From Gammaproteobacteria bacterium (GTDB lineage Bacteria > Pseudomonadota > Gammaproteobacteria > Pseudomonadales > Pseudomonadaceae): a DNA stretch of 37,667 nucleotides. The notes beneath the pieces are model-generated. The model saw only the letters and a list, made by a program, of their open reading frames with translations, was not told the DNA's origin and did no database searches. The translations under genes and the position numbers were made by a program. Each line of letters opens with the position of its first letter. Position 1 is the first letter of the stretch. The stretch covers positions 1 to 37,667 of the forward strand of contig CAJCIO010000122.1 of assembly GCA_903970465.1 (NCBI GenBank). Reading direction: 5' to 3'. Below, in pieces: positions 25,285-33,365 of the stretch.

Positions 25285-25887
25285 ATGTTGAAAATCGTTC
25301 ACCTACTGACCGGGGCCGCGGCTTTGCTGCTGTCCTTCATTCCTAGCCTGCGCGCCGAAGCGCTTCCCTACCTTTCCCAACCTGATGCTATCTACCTGGC
25401 CTTTTTCGGCCTGCTCAATCTTCTGATCGCTCCCGTCGTGCCGCAATGGCACAGAGGCACTCGCCAGCAACTGCAAATCGTTGCCAGCGCGTTGTTGATA
25501 CTCGCCGTGGTCCTGCAGACCATCACTCTGCTTGCACCGTTGCCGATGCTGGCGGGTCAGCCGGCTATCCTGCTCAGCCTGTTGTGCGCCATGGCAGCCG
25601 TTGCCCTGCATCTGGGCGCAAGCTTCTACCGCGCCCGCACGCCTGCTCCGGCAGTCAACTACGACATGACCAACCGCGATACTGGCACGGTGAAGTGGTT
25701 CAACACCTCCAAGGGCTTCGGGTTCATTTCCCGGGACTCGGGTGATGACATCTTCGTGCACTTTCGCGCTATCCGCGGTGAAGGCCACCGCGTACTGGTC
25801 GAAGGCCAGCGCGTCGAGTTCTCGGTGATGAACCGCGACAAGGGCCTGCAAGCCGAAGATGTGATCGCGGCTTCGCCTCGTCGCTGA
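25285..25887 (+). CDS. Membrane protein with C-terminal cold-shock domain
   Basis: A 200-residue fusion. The first 125 residues are strongly hydrophobic with four probable membrane helices. Residues about 136-198 form a cold-shock domain: [20 protein letters not shown] with RNP1 KGFGFI, then RNP2 DIFVHF. The domain should lie on the cytoplasmic side and bind single-stranded nucleic acid, tethering it to the membrane. A similar probable cold-shock gene sits at this place in P. aeruginosa. The start ATG 25285 has a weak GTGAG ahead; an earlier start is possible. It ends at the bidirectional terminator shared with slyX. Confidence 0.75.
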   Translation: MLKIVHLLTGAAALLLSFIPSLRAEALPYLSQPDAIYLAFFGLLNLLIAPVVPQWHRGTRQQLQIVASALLILAVVLQTITLLAPLPMLAGQPAILLSLLCAMAAVALHLGASFYRARTPAPAVNYDMTNRDTGTVKWFNTSKGFGFISRDSGDDIFVHFRAIRGEGHRVLVEGQRVEFSVMNRDKGLQAEDVIAASPRR

Positions 25888-25898
25888 TCCGCTGCTGC

Positions 25899-25940
25899 AA
25901 AAAAAACCGCGAATCCTGCACAGGGTTCGCGGTTTTTTTT
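25899..25940. terminator. Bidirectional intrinsic terminator
   Basis: AACCGCGAA/TTCGCGGTT plus CCTG/CAGG form a long stem with an A-run on the left and eight Ts on the right. It ends both the cold-shock fusion gene (plus) and slyX (minus). Confidence 0.92.
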
Positions 25941-25957
25941 CGTCTGCAGCCAGCCAA

Positions 25958-26164
25958 TCAGTAATGCGGCGGAGGGGATTCCTGCTCGCCGATCTCGAAC
26001 TGCCCCACCGTTTCTTCCTGACGCTTGATCAACGCCGCCATCTGCGCCTGTAACCGCTCGATGTCACGCTGCTGCTTGATCAATTCATCGCTGAGTGACT
26101 GGATGGTGTCGTCCTGAAACGCCAGGCGGCTTTCCAGGTCGTTGACCCGTTCATCCAGGCTCAC
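25958..26164 (-). CDS. slyX: SlyX family protein
   Basis: A 68-residue coiled-coil protein with the usual SlyX start ([20 protein letters not shown]) and end (SPPPHY). Its function is unknown. The start GTG 26164-26162 overlaps the stop of the HIT gene (GTGA), so the two genes form a coupled pair. Confidence 0.93.
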   Translation of the reverse strand: MSLDERVNDLESRLAFQDDTIQSLSDELIKQQRDIERLQAQMAALIKRQEETVGQFEIGEQESPPPHY

Positions 26165-26592
26165 GAGGCGTCACCTGCCAGGGTCAAGCCTGCCAGCTGC
26201 AACGCCTGCACCCGGGACTTGATCTCCTCTATCTGGGCGGCACTGTAAGGCACGGCCGCTACTTTGCCCCAGACCGGACTCGGCCAAGCGATATCGGTCT
26301 TGAAGCGCACAATCACATGCATGTGCAATTGCGCCACGACATTGCCCAAGGCACCGATATTCATCTTGTCGGCGGCATAGTTCTGGTGCAGCGCCGCCGC
26401 CAGCGCCGAGGTCTCTTGCCACAACAGTTGTTGCTGTTCGGCGCTCAACTCGAACACTTCGCTGATATCAGCCTGGCGCGGCACGAGAATGAACCAAGGG
26501 TAATTGGCATCGTTGCTGAGCAACAAACGACACAGCGGAAAATCACCCAGTAGCAGGGTGTCTTGTTGCAGACGGGCATCGAGAGAAAACAC
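26161..26592 (-). CDS. HIT-domain protein (histidine triad nucleotide-binding family)
   Basis: A 143-residue protein with the histidine-triad loop QLHMHVI, where the first triad position is Gln and the two following histidines are kept, as in a known subgroup of HIT hydrolases. These enzymes act on nucleotidyl or dinucleotide substrates; which one is unknown. GTG 26592-26590 is chosen as start because GGAG lies eight bases ahead and homology begins at [10 protein letters not shown]. The same frame stays open for 104 codons upstream, but that stretch is not recognisable protein. It precedes slyX with a four-base overlap. Confidence 0.88.
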   Translation of the reverse strand: MFSLDARLQQDTLLLGDFPLCRLLLSNDANYPWFILVPRQADISEVFELSAEQQQLLWQETSALAAALHQNYAADKMNIGALGNVVAQLHMHVIVRFKTDIAWPSPVWGKVAAVPYSAAQIEEIKSRVQALQLAGLTLAGDAS

Positions 26593-27323
26593 TGCAGGAT
26601 CTCCAAGGCAGTAGGGTTTGCCTGGCCCGATGATCGAAATCGAGCCGTTGCGCGCAGGATACGCTCGATTGGCTCGCGGATCACCGTTCTTGCCGATGCC
26701 CCTTTTTGGCCCCACGTGCACCCAGATACGAGCCAACCTTGGCTCGCCGCCCAGCAATGCCCCGTTATCGCCCGCAGTTACTAATTTTCGCACCGTTACC
26801 GAACACGGCTCGAAAACAGCTGACCTGTGAGCGCTTATAACGGGCAGCGATAACATTAGCATTGATTTCTCAAGGGGCACGCAACGCTCTAGCTCAAGCA
26901 TCAAATGGAATAACCATGCTAGTTGCCAAAAGCCAGAGCTCGAGTAACATCAACCAGCCCAGTGCTACTTTTCGCACCATTAAAGAACAGCCTGAGCGAT
27001 GGCAGTGCGCCATGTTGACGATCCCAGACTCTTTTCGACGGCCGTCCGGTAACAAAACCGTAAGCTTGCTAAAGGTAAGCTGAGGTGAAATGCACGCTTG
27101 TGGAAAATTCGAAAGCCATCGACAGCCCGGTTTTACGGGGGTTCCGAGCAAAAAATGAAAAAAAGTGAAAATTTTGTTGGCGCCTGGCACGTTTGTGCAC
27201 GCTTGTTGCTAAGAGTTAATAGACAAGAACATCAACGGGTTTAAGGACCGTTTGAAGGTTCCAGGCAAAGAGACAGGTGAAGGTGCCGTTTTTATTGTAA
27301 TGAGGGAACGAAACGGGTCTTTT

Positions 27324-27350
27324 GCGACATTCAGGATTGTAATTGCGACA
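27324..27350. promoter_or_regulatory. Probable ArgR operator of oprD
   Basis: GCGACA occurs at 27324-27329 and 27345-27350, that is TGTCGC twice on the minus strand with a period of exactly 21 bases. P. aeruginosa ArgR binds tandem half-sites described as TGTCGC-N8-AA-N5, also 21 bases per unit, and activates oprD with arginine. The AA part is not conserved here. The sites lie about 105-130 bases ahead of the -10 box. Confidence 0.55.
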
Positions 27351-27407
27351 TTGAGATAAAAAGCCCAATACAACCCGCTTCATAAAGATTATTGAATTGG
27401 GCCGGAC

Positions 27408-27457
27408 TGGCGAGTCGCCATCCGACACGAAAAAAAGAGCTAGTCGTTACCTATATA
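27408..27457 (+). promoter_or_regulatory. oprD core promoter with palindrome
   Basis: A -10 box TATATA lies at 27452-27457 but the -35 position (GAAAAA) is poor, as expected of an activated promoter. The palindrome TGGCGA-G-TCGCCA (27408-27420) is about 32 bases ahead of the -10 box and may be a second regulator site. Confidence 0.45.
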
Positions 27458-27499
27458 AAGACGACAGCTCACCGACTAAAACCAAAGGAGCAATCATCG

Positions 27500-28825
27500 A
27501 TGAAAGTGATGAAGTGGAGCGCAATCGCTCTCGCAGTTACCGCCGCTAGCACCCAGCTGGTCTTCGCCGCACCGTTCGTGTCCGACCAGGCCACTGCGAA
27601 GGGCTTTATCGAAGACAGCACCGCGACTGTCCTGCTGCGCAGCTTCTATTGGAATGCGGACAACAAGGGTTATCACAACCGTGATAACAAAGACTGGACC
27701 GCTGCTGCTCTCGGCAACTTCAGCTCCGGCTACACCACTGGCACCATCGGTGTCGGCATCGACGCCTTCGCCTACGGCGCCTACACCTTGAACTCTAAAG
27801 GCACCGGGACTGGCAACATCTCTGCCGATTCAGATGGTGACGTACACGACAGCGCTGGCAAAGCCGGCGGCGCAGTCAAATTCCGTATATCCAAAACCGA
27901 ACTGAAAATCGGCGACTTGGCGCCAAGCACCAGCCCGGTGTTCGCTGTTGGTGGTTCGCGCATCATGCCGCAAACCGCTAGCGGCGTGAGCCTGCAAAGC
28001 AGTGAAATCAAAGGTCTGGATCTCGAAGTGGGTCACTACACCTCATCGACTTCCTCGGGTTCGACCAATCGTGACGGCGGCATCTATGCCACTTATGCAA
28101 ACGTGCCGACCGATTCAGTCAACTTCGGAGGTGGTCGCTACAGCATCAACGACCAACTGACTGTCGGCGCCTACATGTCGCAGTTCCACGACATCTGGAA
28201 CCAGTACTACGGCAACGTGAACTACGTTCTGCCCCTGGCCAGCGATCAGTCTGTCACCTTCGACCTGAACTACTACAACACCCAGGATTCGGGCAAGTCT
28301 AATGCCGGCGACATCAACAATAATACGTTCTCGCTCGCGGCGGCGTATTCTTTCCTGACCGCCCATACAGTTACTCTGGGCTTTCAGAAGGTCAACGGCA
28401 ACACAGCTTTTGACTACGTTGGTGTAGGGGACAACGGCAGGGGCGGCGGCGGCGATTCGATCTTCCTGGCCAACTCCATCCAGATCTCTGACTTCAACAG
28501 CCCGGGCGAACGCTCGTTCAAGCTGCAGTATGACCTGGCGATGGCTAGCTACGGTATACCTGGCCTGTCCTTCATGGCTCGCTATGCTTACGGTGATCAC
28601 ATCGAGGCCAGCAACAACGCCTTCTATCAGGCTGTAGGCTTTAACCAGAGTGGCGGTACCCACAACGAGACCAACCTGGAGGCCAAATACGTGATCCAGG
28701 AAGGCCCGGTCAAAAACCTGTCTTTCCGTACTCGCCTAGCGTGGCATAACGCCAGCGGCGGTCAGGCTGACGGCGACACCAACAACTTCCGTCTGATCGT
28801 CGACTACCCAATCACCATTCTGTAA
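27500..28825 (+). CDS. oprD: Outer-membrane porin OprD
   Basis: A 441-residue 18-stranded porin of the OprD family. The N-terminus [13 protein letters not shown] and the segments [40 protein letters not shown] and [12 protein letters not shown] closely match P. aeruginosa OprD (443 residues), and its place beside proS and slyX is that of oprD. The signal peptide ends at VFA (about residue 23). OprD takes up basic amino acids and small peptides and lets carbapenems in; substrate range of this ortholog is inferred. AAAGGAG (27484-27490) supports ATG 27500. Confidence 0.92.
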   Translation: MKVMKWSAIALAVTAASTQLVFAAPFVSDQATAKGFIEDSTATVLLRSFYWNADNKGYHNRDNKDWTAAALGNFSSGYTTGTIGVGIDAFAYGAYTLNSKGTGTGNISADSDGDVHDSAGKAGGAVKFRISKTELKIGDLAPSTSPVFAVGGSRIMPQTASGVSLQSSEIKGLDLEVGHYTSSTSSGSTNRDGGIYATYANVPTDSVNFGGGRYSINDQLTVGAYMSQFHDIWNQYYGNVNYVLPLASDQSVTFDLNYYNTQDSGKSNAGDINNNTFSLAAAYSFLTAHTVTLGFQKVNGNTAFDYVGVGDNGRGGGGDSIFLANSIQISDFNSPGERSFKLQYDLAMASYGIPGLSFMARYAYGDHIEASNNAFYQAVGFNQSGGTHNETNLEAKYVIQEGPVKNLSFRTRLAWHNASGGQADGDTNNFRLIVDYPITIL

Positions 28826-28853
28826 AGAATGCGCTGAACCGGTAGCACCCCTG

Positions 28854-28883
28854 AAAAGCCCGGCCTCAGTGCCGGGCTTTTCC
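28854..28883 (+). terminator. Intrinsic terminator of oprD
   Basis: A perfect 11-base stem AAAAGCCCGGC/GCCGGGCTTTT with a six-base loop, 29 bases past the oprD stop. The T-run is short, and the symmetrical stem could act in both directions. Confidence 0.9.
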
Positions 28884-28912
28884 ATGCAGGCAATCGCACA
28901 AACGCCCTGCCC

Positions 28913-28941
28913 TGTACGTCTCCAGACCAGCACCGTACAAT
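28913..28941 (+). promoter_or_regulatory. Candidate promoter of proS
   Basis: TGTACG (28913-28918) and a good TACAAT (28936-28941) are 17 bases apart, about 40 bases ahead of the proS start. The -35 box is weak. Confidence 0.35.
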
Positions 28942-28982
28942 GCCCGCCTTACATAAAATTCAGCAACAGACAACGGCCTACC

Positions 28983-30698
28983 ATGCGCACCAGTCAATAT
29001 TTGCTCGCCACCCTCAAAGAAAACCCTTCCGATGCAGTGGTTATCAGCCACCAGTTGATGCTGCGCGCCGGGATGATTCGCAAACTCGCGTCGGGCCTGT
29101 ATACCTGGCTGCCGATGGGGCTGCGTGTGATGCGCAAGGTCGAGCGCATCGTGCGCGAGGAAATGGACGCCGCCGGCGCCCTCGAAGTCTTGATGCCTGG
29201 CATCCAGCCCGCCGAGCTGTGGCAGGAATCCGGCCGCTGGGAGCAATACGGCCCTGAGCTGCTGCGCCTCAAGGACCGTCACGGCCGCGAATTCTGTGCC
29301 GGACCGACCCACGAAGAGGTGATCACCGACATCGCCCGCAATGAGTTGAGCAGCTATAAACAGTTGCCGATCAACCTGTATCAGATCCAGACCAAATTCC
29401 GCGACGAGATTCGCCCACGCTTCGGTGTGATGCGAGCCCGCGAATTCATCATGAAGGACGCCTACTCCTTTCACGCCGATCAGCCGTCGCTGCAGGTCAC
29501 CTATGACCGCATGCACCAGGCCTATTGCAACGTGTTCACCCGTCTGGGCCTGAAATTCCGCCCGGTAGAAGCCGACAACGGCTCGATCGGTGGCGCCGGC
29601 TCCCATGAGTTCCACGTGCTGGCCGAGTCCGGTGAGGACGACATAGCCTTCAGCGATGGCTCCGACTACGCCGCCAACATCGAAAAAGCCGAAGCCGTAC
29701 CACGGGAAACCGTACGCCCTGCCCCGAGCGAAGAATTACGCCTGGTCGACACGCCGGATGCCAAGACCATCGCCGCCTTGGTCGAAGGCTATAACCTGCC
29801 TATCGAGAAAACCGTCAAGACGCTGATCGTGCGCGCCGCCGAAGAAGGCAAGCTGATCGCCCTGGTGATCCGTGGCGACCACGAGCTCAACGAAATCAAG
29901 GCAGGCAACCATCCGCTGGTTGCCAGCCCGCTGGTCATGGCCACCGATGCCGAGCTGCGTAATGCCATCGCCGCGGGCGCTGGCTCCCTGGGCCCGTTGA
30001 ACCTGCCGCTGCCGTGCATCATCGATCGCTCGGTGCAGTTCATGAGCGACTTCGGTATTGGCGCCAACATCGACGACAAGCACTACTTTGGCGTCAACTG
30101 GGAGCGCGACCTGCCGCTGCCGGAAGTGGCCGACCTGCGCAACGTCGTCGATGGCGACCCTAGCCCGGACGGCAGAGGCACGCTGAGCATCAAGCGCGGT
30201 ATCGAAGTCGGGCATATCTTCCAGCTCGGCACCAAGTACAGCGAAGCGCTCAAGTGCCAGGTGCTGGGCGAAAACGGCAAGCCTGTGACGCTGGCCATGG
30301 GTTGCTACGGTATCGGCGTTTCGCGCGTGGTGGCAGCCGCCATCGAGCAGAACAACGACGCCGGCGGCATCATCTGGAGCGACGCCTTGGCGCCATTCCA
30401 GATCGCCCTGGTACCGCTGCGCTACGAAACCGAACAGGTGCGCGAAGCGACCGACAAGCTCTACGCCGAGCTGACTGCCGCCGGTTTCGACGTCCTGCTG
30501 GATGACCGCGACAAGAAGACCAGCCCCGGCATCAAGTTCGCCGACATGGAGCTGATCGGCATCCCGCACCGTATCGTGGTCAGCGACCGCGGCCTGGCTG
30601 AAGGCAATCTGGAGTACAAAGGCCGTACCGACAGTGAGCCGCAAGCGCTGGCCGTCGCCGACGTGCTCGCGTTCATCCAGGCTCGCGTGCGCCGCTGA
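28983..30698 (+). CDS. proS: Proline--tRNA ligase
   Basis: A 571-residue bacterial-type ProRS. Class II motifs are visible: motif 1 around [15 protein letters not shown] (35-49), motif 2 [20 protein letters not shown] (140-160), motif 3 [19 protein letters not shown] (about 440-458). Between motifs 2 and 3 lies the YbaK-like insertion domain (about 225-405) that edits Ala-tRNA-Pro. A C-terminal anticodon domain follows. The start is ATG 28983 ([10 protein letters not shown]), the conserved family N-terminus. A lipoprotein gene follows after 13 bases. Confidence 0.97.
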   Translation: MRTSQYLLATLKENPSDAVVISHQLMLRAGMIRKLASGLYTWLPMGLRVMRKVERIVREEMDAAGALEVLMPGIQPAELWQESGRWEQYGPELLRLKDRHGREFCAGPTHEEVITDIARNELSSYKQLPINLYQIQTKFRDEIRPRFGVMRAREFIMKDAYSFHADQPSLQVTYDRMHQAYCNVFTRLGLKFRPVEADNGSIGGAGSHEFHVLAESGEDDIAFSDGSDYAANIEKAEAVPRETVRPAPSEELRLVDTPDAKTIAALVEGYNLPIEKTVKTLIVRAAEEGKLIALVIRGDHELNEIKAGNHPLVASPLVMATDAELRNAIAAGAGSLGPLNLPLPCIIDRSVQFMSDFGIGANIDDKHYFGVNWERDLPLPEVADLRNVVDGDPSPDGRGTLSIKRGIEVGHIFQLGTKYSEALKCQVLGENGKPVTLAMGCYGIGVSRVVAAAIEQNNDAGGIIWSDALAPFQIALVPLRYETEQVREATDKLYAELTAAGFDVLLDDRDKKTSPGIKFADMELIGIPHRIVVSDRGLAEGNLEYKGRTDSEPQALAVADVLAFIQARVRR

Positions 30699-30711
30699 CG
30701 GCAGATCGATC

Positions 30712-31683
30712 ATGGACAAACCAAAGCCCGTGGCGGCCAGCCCCGCGCTGCCGCTAGCGCTTAAAAGCGCCGCCTTGTGCGGCGCCTTGTTCCTCGCTGG
30801 CTGCGCCAACCACATGTCGCCGCGCAACGAACACGAGGAACGCGTAGAGCGCAAATTGCTCGAGCACAGCGTGCAGATCGACGTCGGCGAACCAACGACT
30901 CTCGACGAGCCGCAGCGCCGTGTGCGCGTCAACGAACACCGAACTTTCGAAGTCACTGAGTTCGAAGTCACCCGCAACTATGACCGCTACACCCCCTATC
31001 AACCTTGGCGCAAGGTCTACGAGATCCCCTTGGGGGCCGTCGCCGTGGTGGGTGGCGTGGGCGCCAACGTGGTCAATATCTTCGCCTTGGGGCGCTTGCC
31101 CGATAGCGTCACCCATGACTGGATCACCGATGGCCTCGCCGGCCTCAACCCGGCGATGAACATGCCCTCCAGCGGTCGCGCCGAGCAGAACCTATCCAGC
31201 GTCAAGGAAGTGCAGAAGGACAAGCGCCAAGAGGTCATCAGCCTGCCGTGGAGCAATCGCCCGGTAGACGTGACCGCCGGCAGCCACCTGTACTCGCTCA
31301 ACACTGATCGCGACGGTTTTGTGCGGGTCAATCTGCTCGACAGCCCGTTTGCCGACAACAGCCTGCGTAACGTCGCACGCCTGCAATTCAGCGCCAAGGA
31401 TGACGACGACCATACCCATGGCGAAGCGGCGCTGGACCTCAGCAACGATTTGCGCAGTAAACTGCTGGAAGCCCGCGGGCTGATTTTCGATGACCTGGAA
31501 GACGACGATGTCGGCCAGTGGGTACACCGCGTCAAGCGCCTGTCAGAACTGGGTTTCGAGACCGAGGCGGCCGATCTGGAACAAAGCCTGGTCGAGTTGA
31601 CCCGCAACGATCCAGAGCTGCAGCATGATTTTCTTCGTGCGCTGGCCCGCGCTGGCCGCCACGTGACTGTACCGAATCACTGA
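30712..31683 (+). CDS. Conserved lipoprotein of unknown function
   Basis: A 323-residue protein with a signal peptide and lipobox LAGC (lipidated cysteine about residue 32), so probably anchored in the outer membrane. The mature part has no domain I recognise; it includes one hydrophobic stretch (GAVAVVGGVGANVVNIFALG) and an acidic C-terminal half with FSAKDDDDHTHGEA. A hypothetical protein occupies the same place after proS in P. aeruginosa. It starts 13 bases after proS, so cotranscription is likely, and is convergent with dinB with 17 bases between stops. Confidence 0.75.
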   Translation: MDKPKPVAASPALPLALKSAALCGALFLAGCANHMSPRNEHEERVERKLLEHSVQIDVGEPTTLDEPQRRVRVNEHRTFEVTEFEVTRNYDRYTPYQPWRKVYEIPLGAVAVVGGVGANVVNIFALGRLPDSVTHDWITDGLAGLNPAMNMPSSGRAEQNLSSVKEVQKDKRQEVISLPWSNRPVDVTAGSHLYSLNTDRDGFVRVNLLDSPFADNSLRNVARLQFSAKDDDDHTHGEAALDLSNDLRSKLLEARGLIFDDLEDDDVGQWVHRVKRLSELGFETEAADLEQSLVELTRNDPELQHDFLRALARAGRHVTVPNH

Positions 31684-31700
31684 TCTCGCGTCAGTGAAGC

Positions 31701-32762
31701 TTAAGAACTGAACAGCTCCAGCTGTTCATGGGCGCCGCGCAGGTCCTGCAGGCGCACACCGATACCCAGCAAACGCACTGGCTTGCTGCCGCGCGCGAAT
31801 GCCTGGGTGAGCAATTGCTGGTAGCTGTCGAGGTCGCGGCCTGCCCCCGCTTGCTCAAGGGTAGTCTGGGTGAAATCGTGGAACTTGACCTTGACGAAAG
31901 GCTTGCCGGGGCGATAACTGCTGTCGATCCGCGCCATCCGCCCCTCCAGCGTCTCCATCAACTCTGGCAACTTGGCAAGGCAGCTGGCCAAATCCGGCAA
32001 ATCTTTGTCGTAAGTATTTTCCACACTCACTGACTGACGCCGACTGTCGTTCTGCACCGGGCGCTCGTCTATGCCCCACGCGAGGCTATAAAGGCGTTCG
32101 CCGAAACTGCCGAACTCGCGCACCAGCTTGAGCTTGCTCCACTGGCGCAGATCAAGGCAGCGCTCGATGCCCTGACGTTGCAGCTTTTCGGCGGTGACCT
32201 TGCCCACACCGTGCAACTTGCTGACCGACAGCTCGGCGACAAAATCCTCGACCTCCCCCGGGGTAATCACGAACAGTCCATCGGGCTTGCGCCAATCGCT
32301 GGCAATTTTGGCGAGGAACTTGTTCGGCGCCACCCCGGCCGACACGGTGATATGCAGGCGCTTGGAAACCTTGCGGCGGATATCTTGGGCGATACGCGTG
32401 GCGCTGCCGGCAAAATGCGCGCAATCGGACACGTCCAGATAGGCTTCATCCAGCGACAAGGGTTCGATGAGGTCGGTGTATTCGCGAAAGATTGTATGAA
32501 TCTCGCGGGACGCTTCTTTATAGGCATCCATGCGTGGCTTGACGATCAGCAGGTCCGGGCAGAGCTTGAGGGCATGTCGCGATGACATCGCTGAACGCAC
32601 ACCGTAGGCACGCGCCTCGTAATTGCACGTGGCAATCACCCCCCTGCGCTCGGCCGAACCGCCGACCGCCAATGGCTTGCCTGCCAGTTGCGGGTCATCG
32701 CGCATTTCGATGGCGGCGTAAAAACAGTCGCAATCGACGTGGATGATTTTACGTTGGGTCAT
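31701..32762 (-). CDS. dinB: DNA polymerase IV
   Basis: A 353-residue Y-family translesion polymerase. Catalytic acids are Asp10 (HVDCDCFY) and Asp106-Glu107 (LSLDEAYLD); the steric gate is Tyr15. The C-terminal QLELF is a beta-clamp binding peptide. It copies past lesions and is induced by DNA damage. ATG 32762-32760 is the family start; a longer frame would run through the LexA box. A LexA box 38 bases ahead indicates SOS control. Confidence 0.96.
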   Translation of the reverse strand: MTQRKIIHVDCDCFYAAIEMRDDPQLAGKPLAVGGSAERRGVIATCNYEARAYGVRSAMSSRHALKLCPDLLIVKPRMDAYKEASREIHTIFREYTDLIEPLSLDEAYLDVSDCAHFAGSATRIAQDIRRKVSKRLHITVSAGVAPNKFLAKIASDWRKPDGLFVITPGEVEDFVAELSVSKLHGVGKVTAEKLQRQGIERCLDLRQWSKLKLVREFGSFGERLYSLAWGIDERPVQNDSRRQSVSVENTYDKDLPDLASCLAKLPELMETLEGRMARIDSSYRPGKPFVKVKFHDFTQTTLEQAGAGRDLDSYQQLLTQAFARGSKPVRLLGIGVRLQDLRGAHEQLELFSS

Positions 32763-32799
32763 GATCGAGTGAAGCTCTGCACTGGAAAAACCGTGTGAA

Positions 32800-32815
32800 C
32801 TGGTATTTTGTACAG
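32800..32815 (-). promoter_or_regulatory. LexA (SOS) box of dinB
   Basis: CTGGTATTTTGTACAG fits the LexA pattern CTG-N10-CAG with an AT-rich centre and lies 38-53 bases ahead of the dinB start codon. Confidence 0.75.
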
Positions 32816-32999
32816 TATCGCATTGCCAGCTAAATGCCGCATCTGTTGTGAAAGAATTCCCTGGTGGGCGCCTTGGCAATTTATTTTATCAATCGGAAAT
32901 AGCCCCTTAATAGGCCTCAAAGCCCCGCCCCTACTGCCCTTGAGTACCTTCCCAGCTCGCTAAGCGATTGAACGACAAGAATTTTCTGTAAATCATCGT

Positions 33000-33027
33000 T
33001 TGACAAGGCAGCGCGTCCCTGTAGAAT
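33000..33027 (+). promoter_or_regulatory. Promoter of tRNA-fMet
   Basis: A consensus TTGACA (33000-33005) and TAGAAT (33022-33027) with a 16-base spacer, followed by the tRNA 13 bases later. Confidence 0.8.
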
Positions 33028-33039
33028 CAACTCCACAGA

Positions 33040-33116
<77 letters not shown>

Positions 33117-33126
33117 AACATCAGAG

Positions 33127-33154
33127 AAGGCCACTTGAAAAAGTGGCCTTTTTT
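33127..33154 (+). terminator. Intrinsic terminator of tRNA-fMet
   Basis: A perfect ten-base stem AAGGCCACTT/AAGTGGCCTT with a GAAA loop and six Ts in all at its end. Confidence 0.95.
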
Positions 33155-33365
33155 GTGTGCGCTAAAAAAACTGCCATTTCAATCGCTTAGACTATCGTCA
33201 AGGTGACAACTGACCCGTGATCGTGAAACTTGCGCTAAAGGTTTGCACAGGTTCGCCGCTTAATGGTCGTACGAGTTAACATTGGAATTACATTTTTTTT
33301 CAGATGGACAGGTTAAAAAGACCGGATTGGCTGAATCCCGTCGTCCAGCGTCCACGAGGTTTTTG
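33155..33365 (+). other. Upstream region of mprF
   Basis: These 211 AT-rich bases must contain the mprF promoter. I could not place a pair of boxes with acceptable spacing and saw no recognisable operator. A run of eight to nine Ts lies at 33293-33301. Confidence 0.3.

Larger units (their letters stand above)
26593..27499. other. Long non-coding region upstream of oprD
   Basis: The 907 bases between the HIT gene and oprD hold no gene I can support, although a few open frames of 60-100 codons occur. From about 26830 the base composition is clearly more AT-rich than the coding neighbours. It contains an imperfect 26-base direct repeat (26781-26806 and 26965-26990, 21 of 26 matching), an exact 11-base direct repeat TGCACGCTTGT (27091-27101 and 27196-27206), the ArgR-like sites and the oprD promoter. 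A small RNA or a decayed gene is possible. Confidence 0.5.

Noticed and set aside
26593..26904. N-terminal extension of the HIT protein in the same open frame
   Set aside because: The 104 extra codons show no homology, and a GTG with a good ribosome site begins exactly where the family begins.
27185..27199. Sigma-54-like promoter TGGCACG-N4-TGCA upstream of oprD
   Set aside because: The GG and GC pairs are separated by 9 bases, one fewer than required for sigma-54 recognition.
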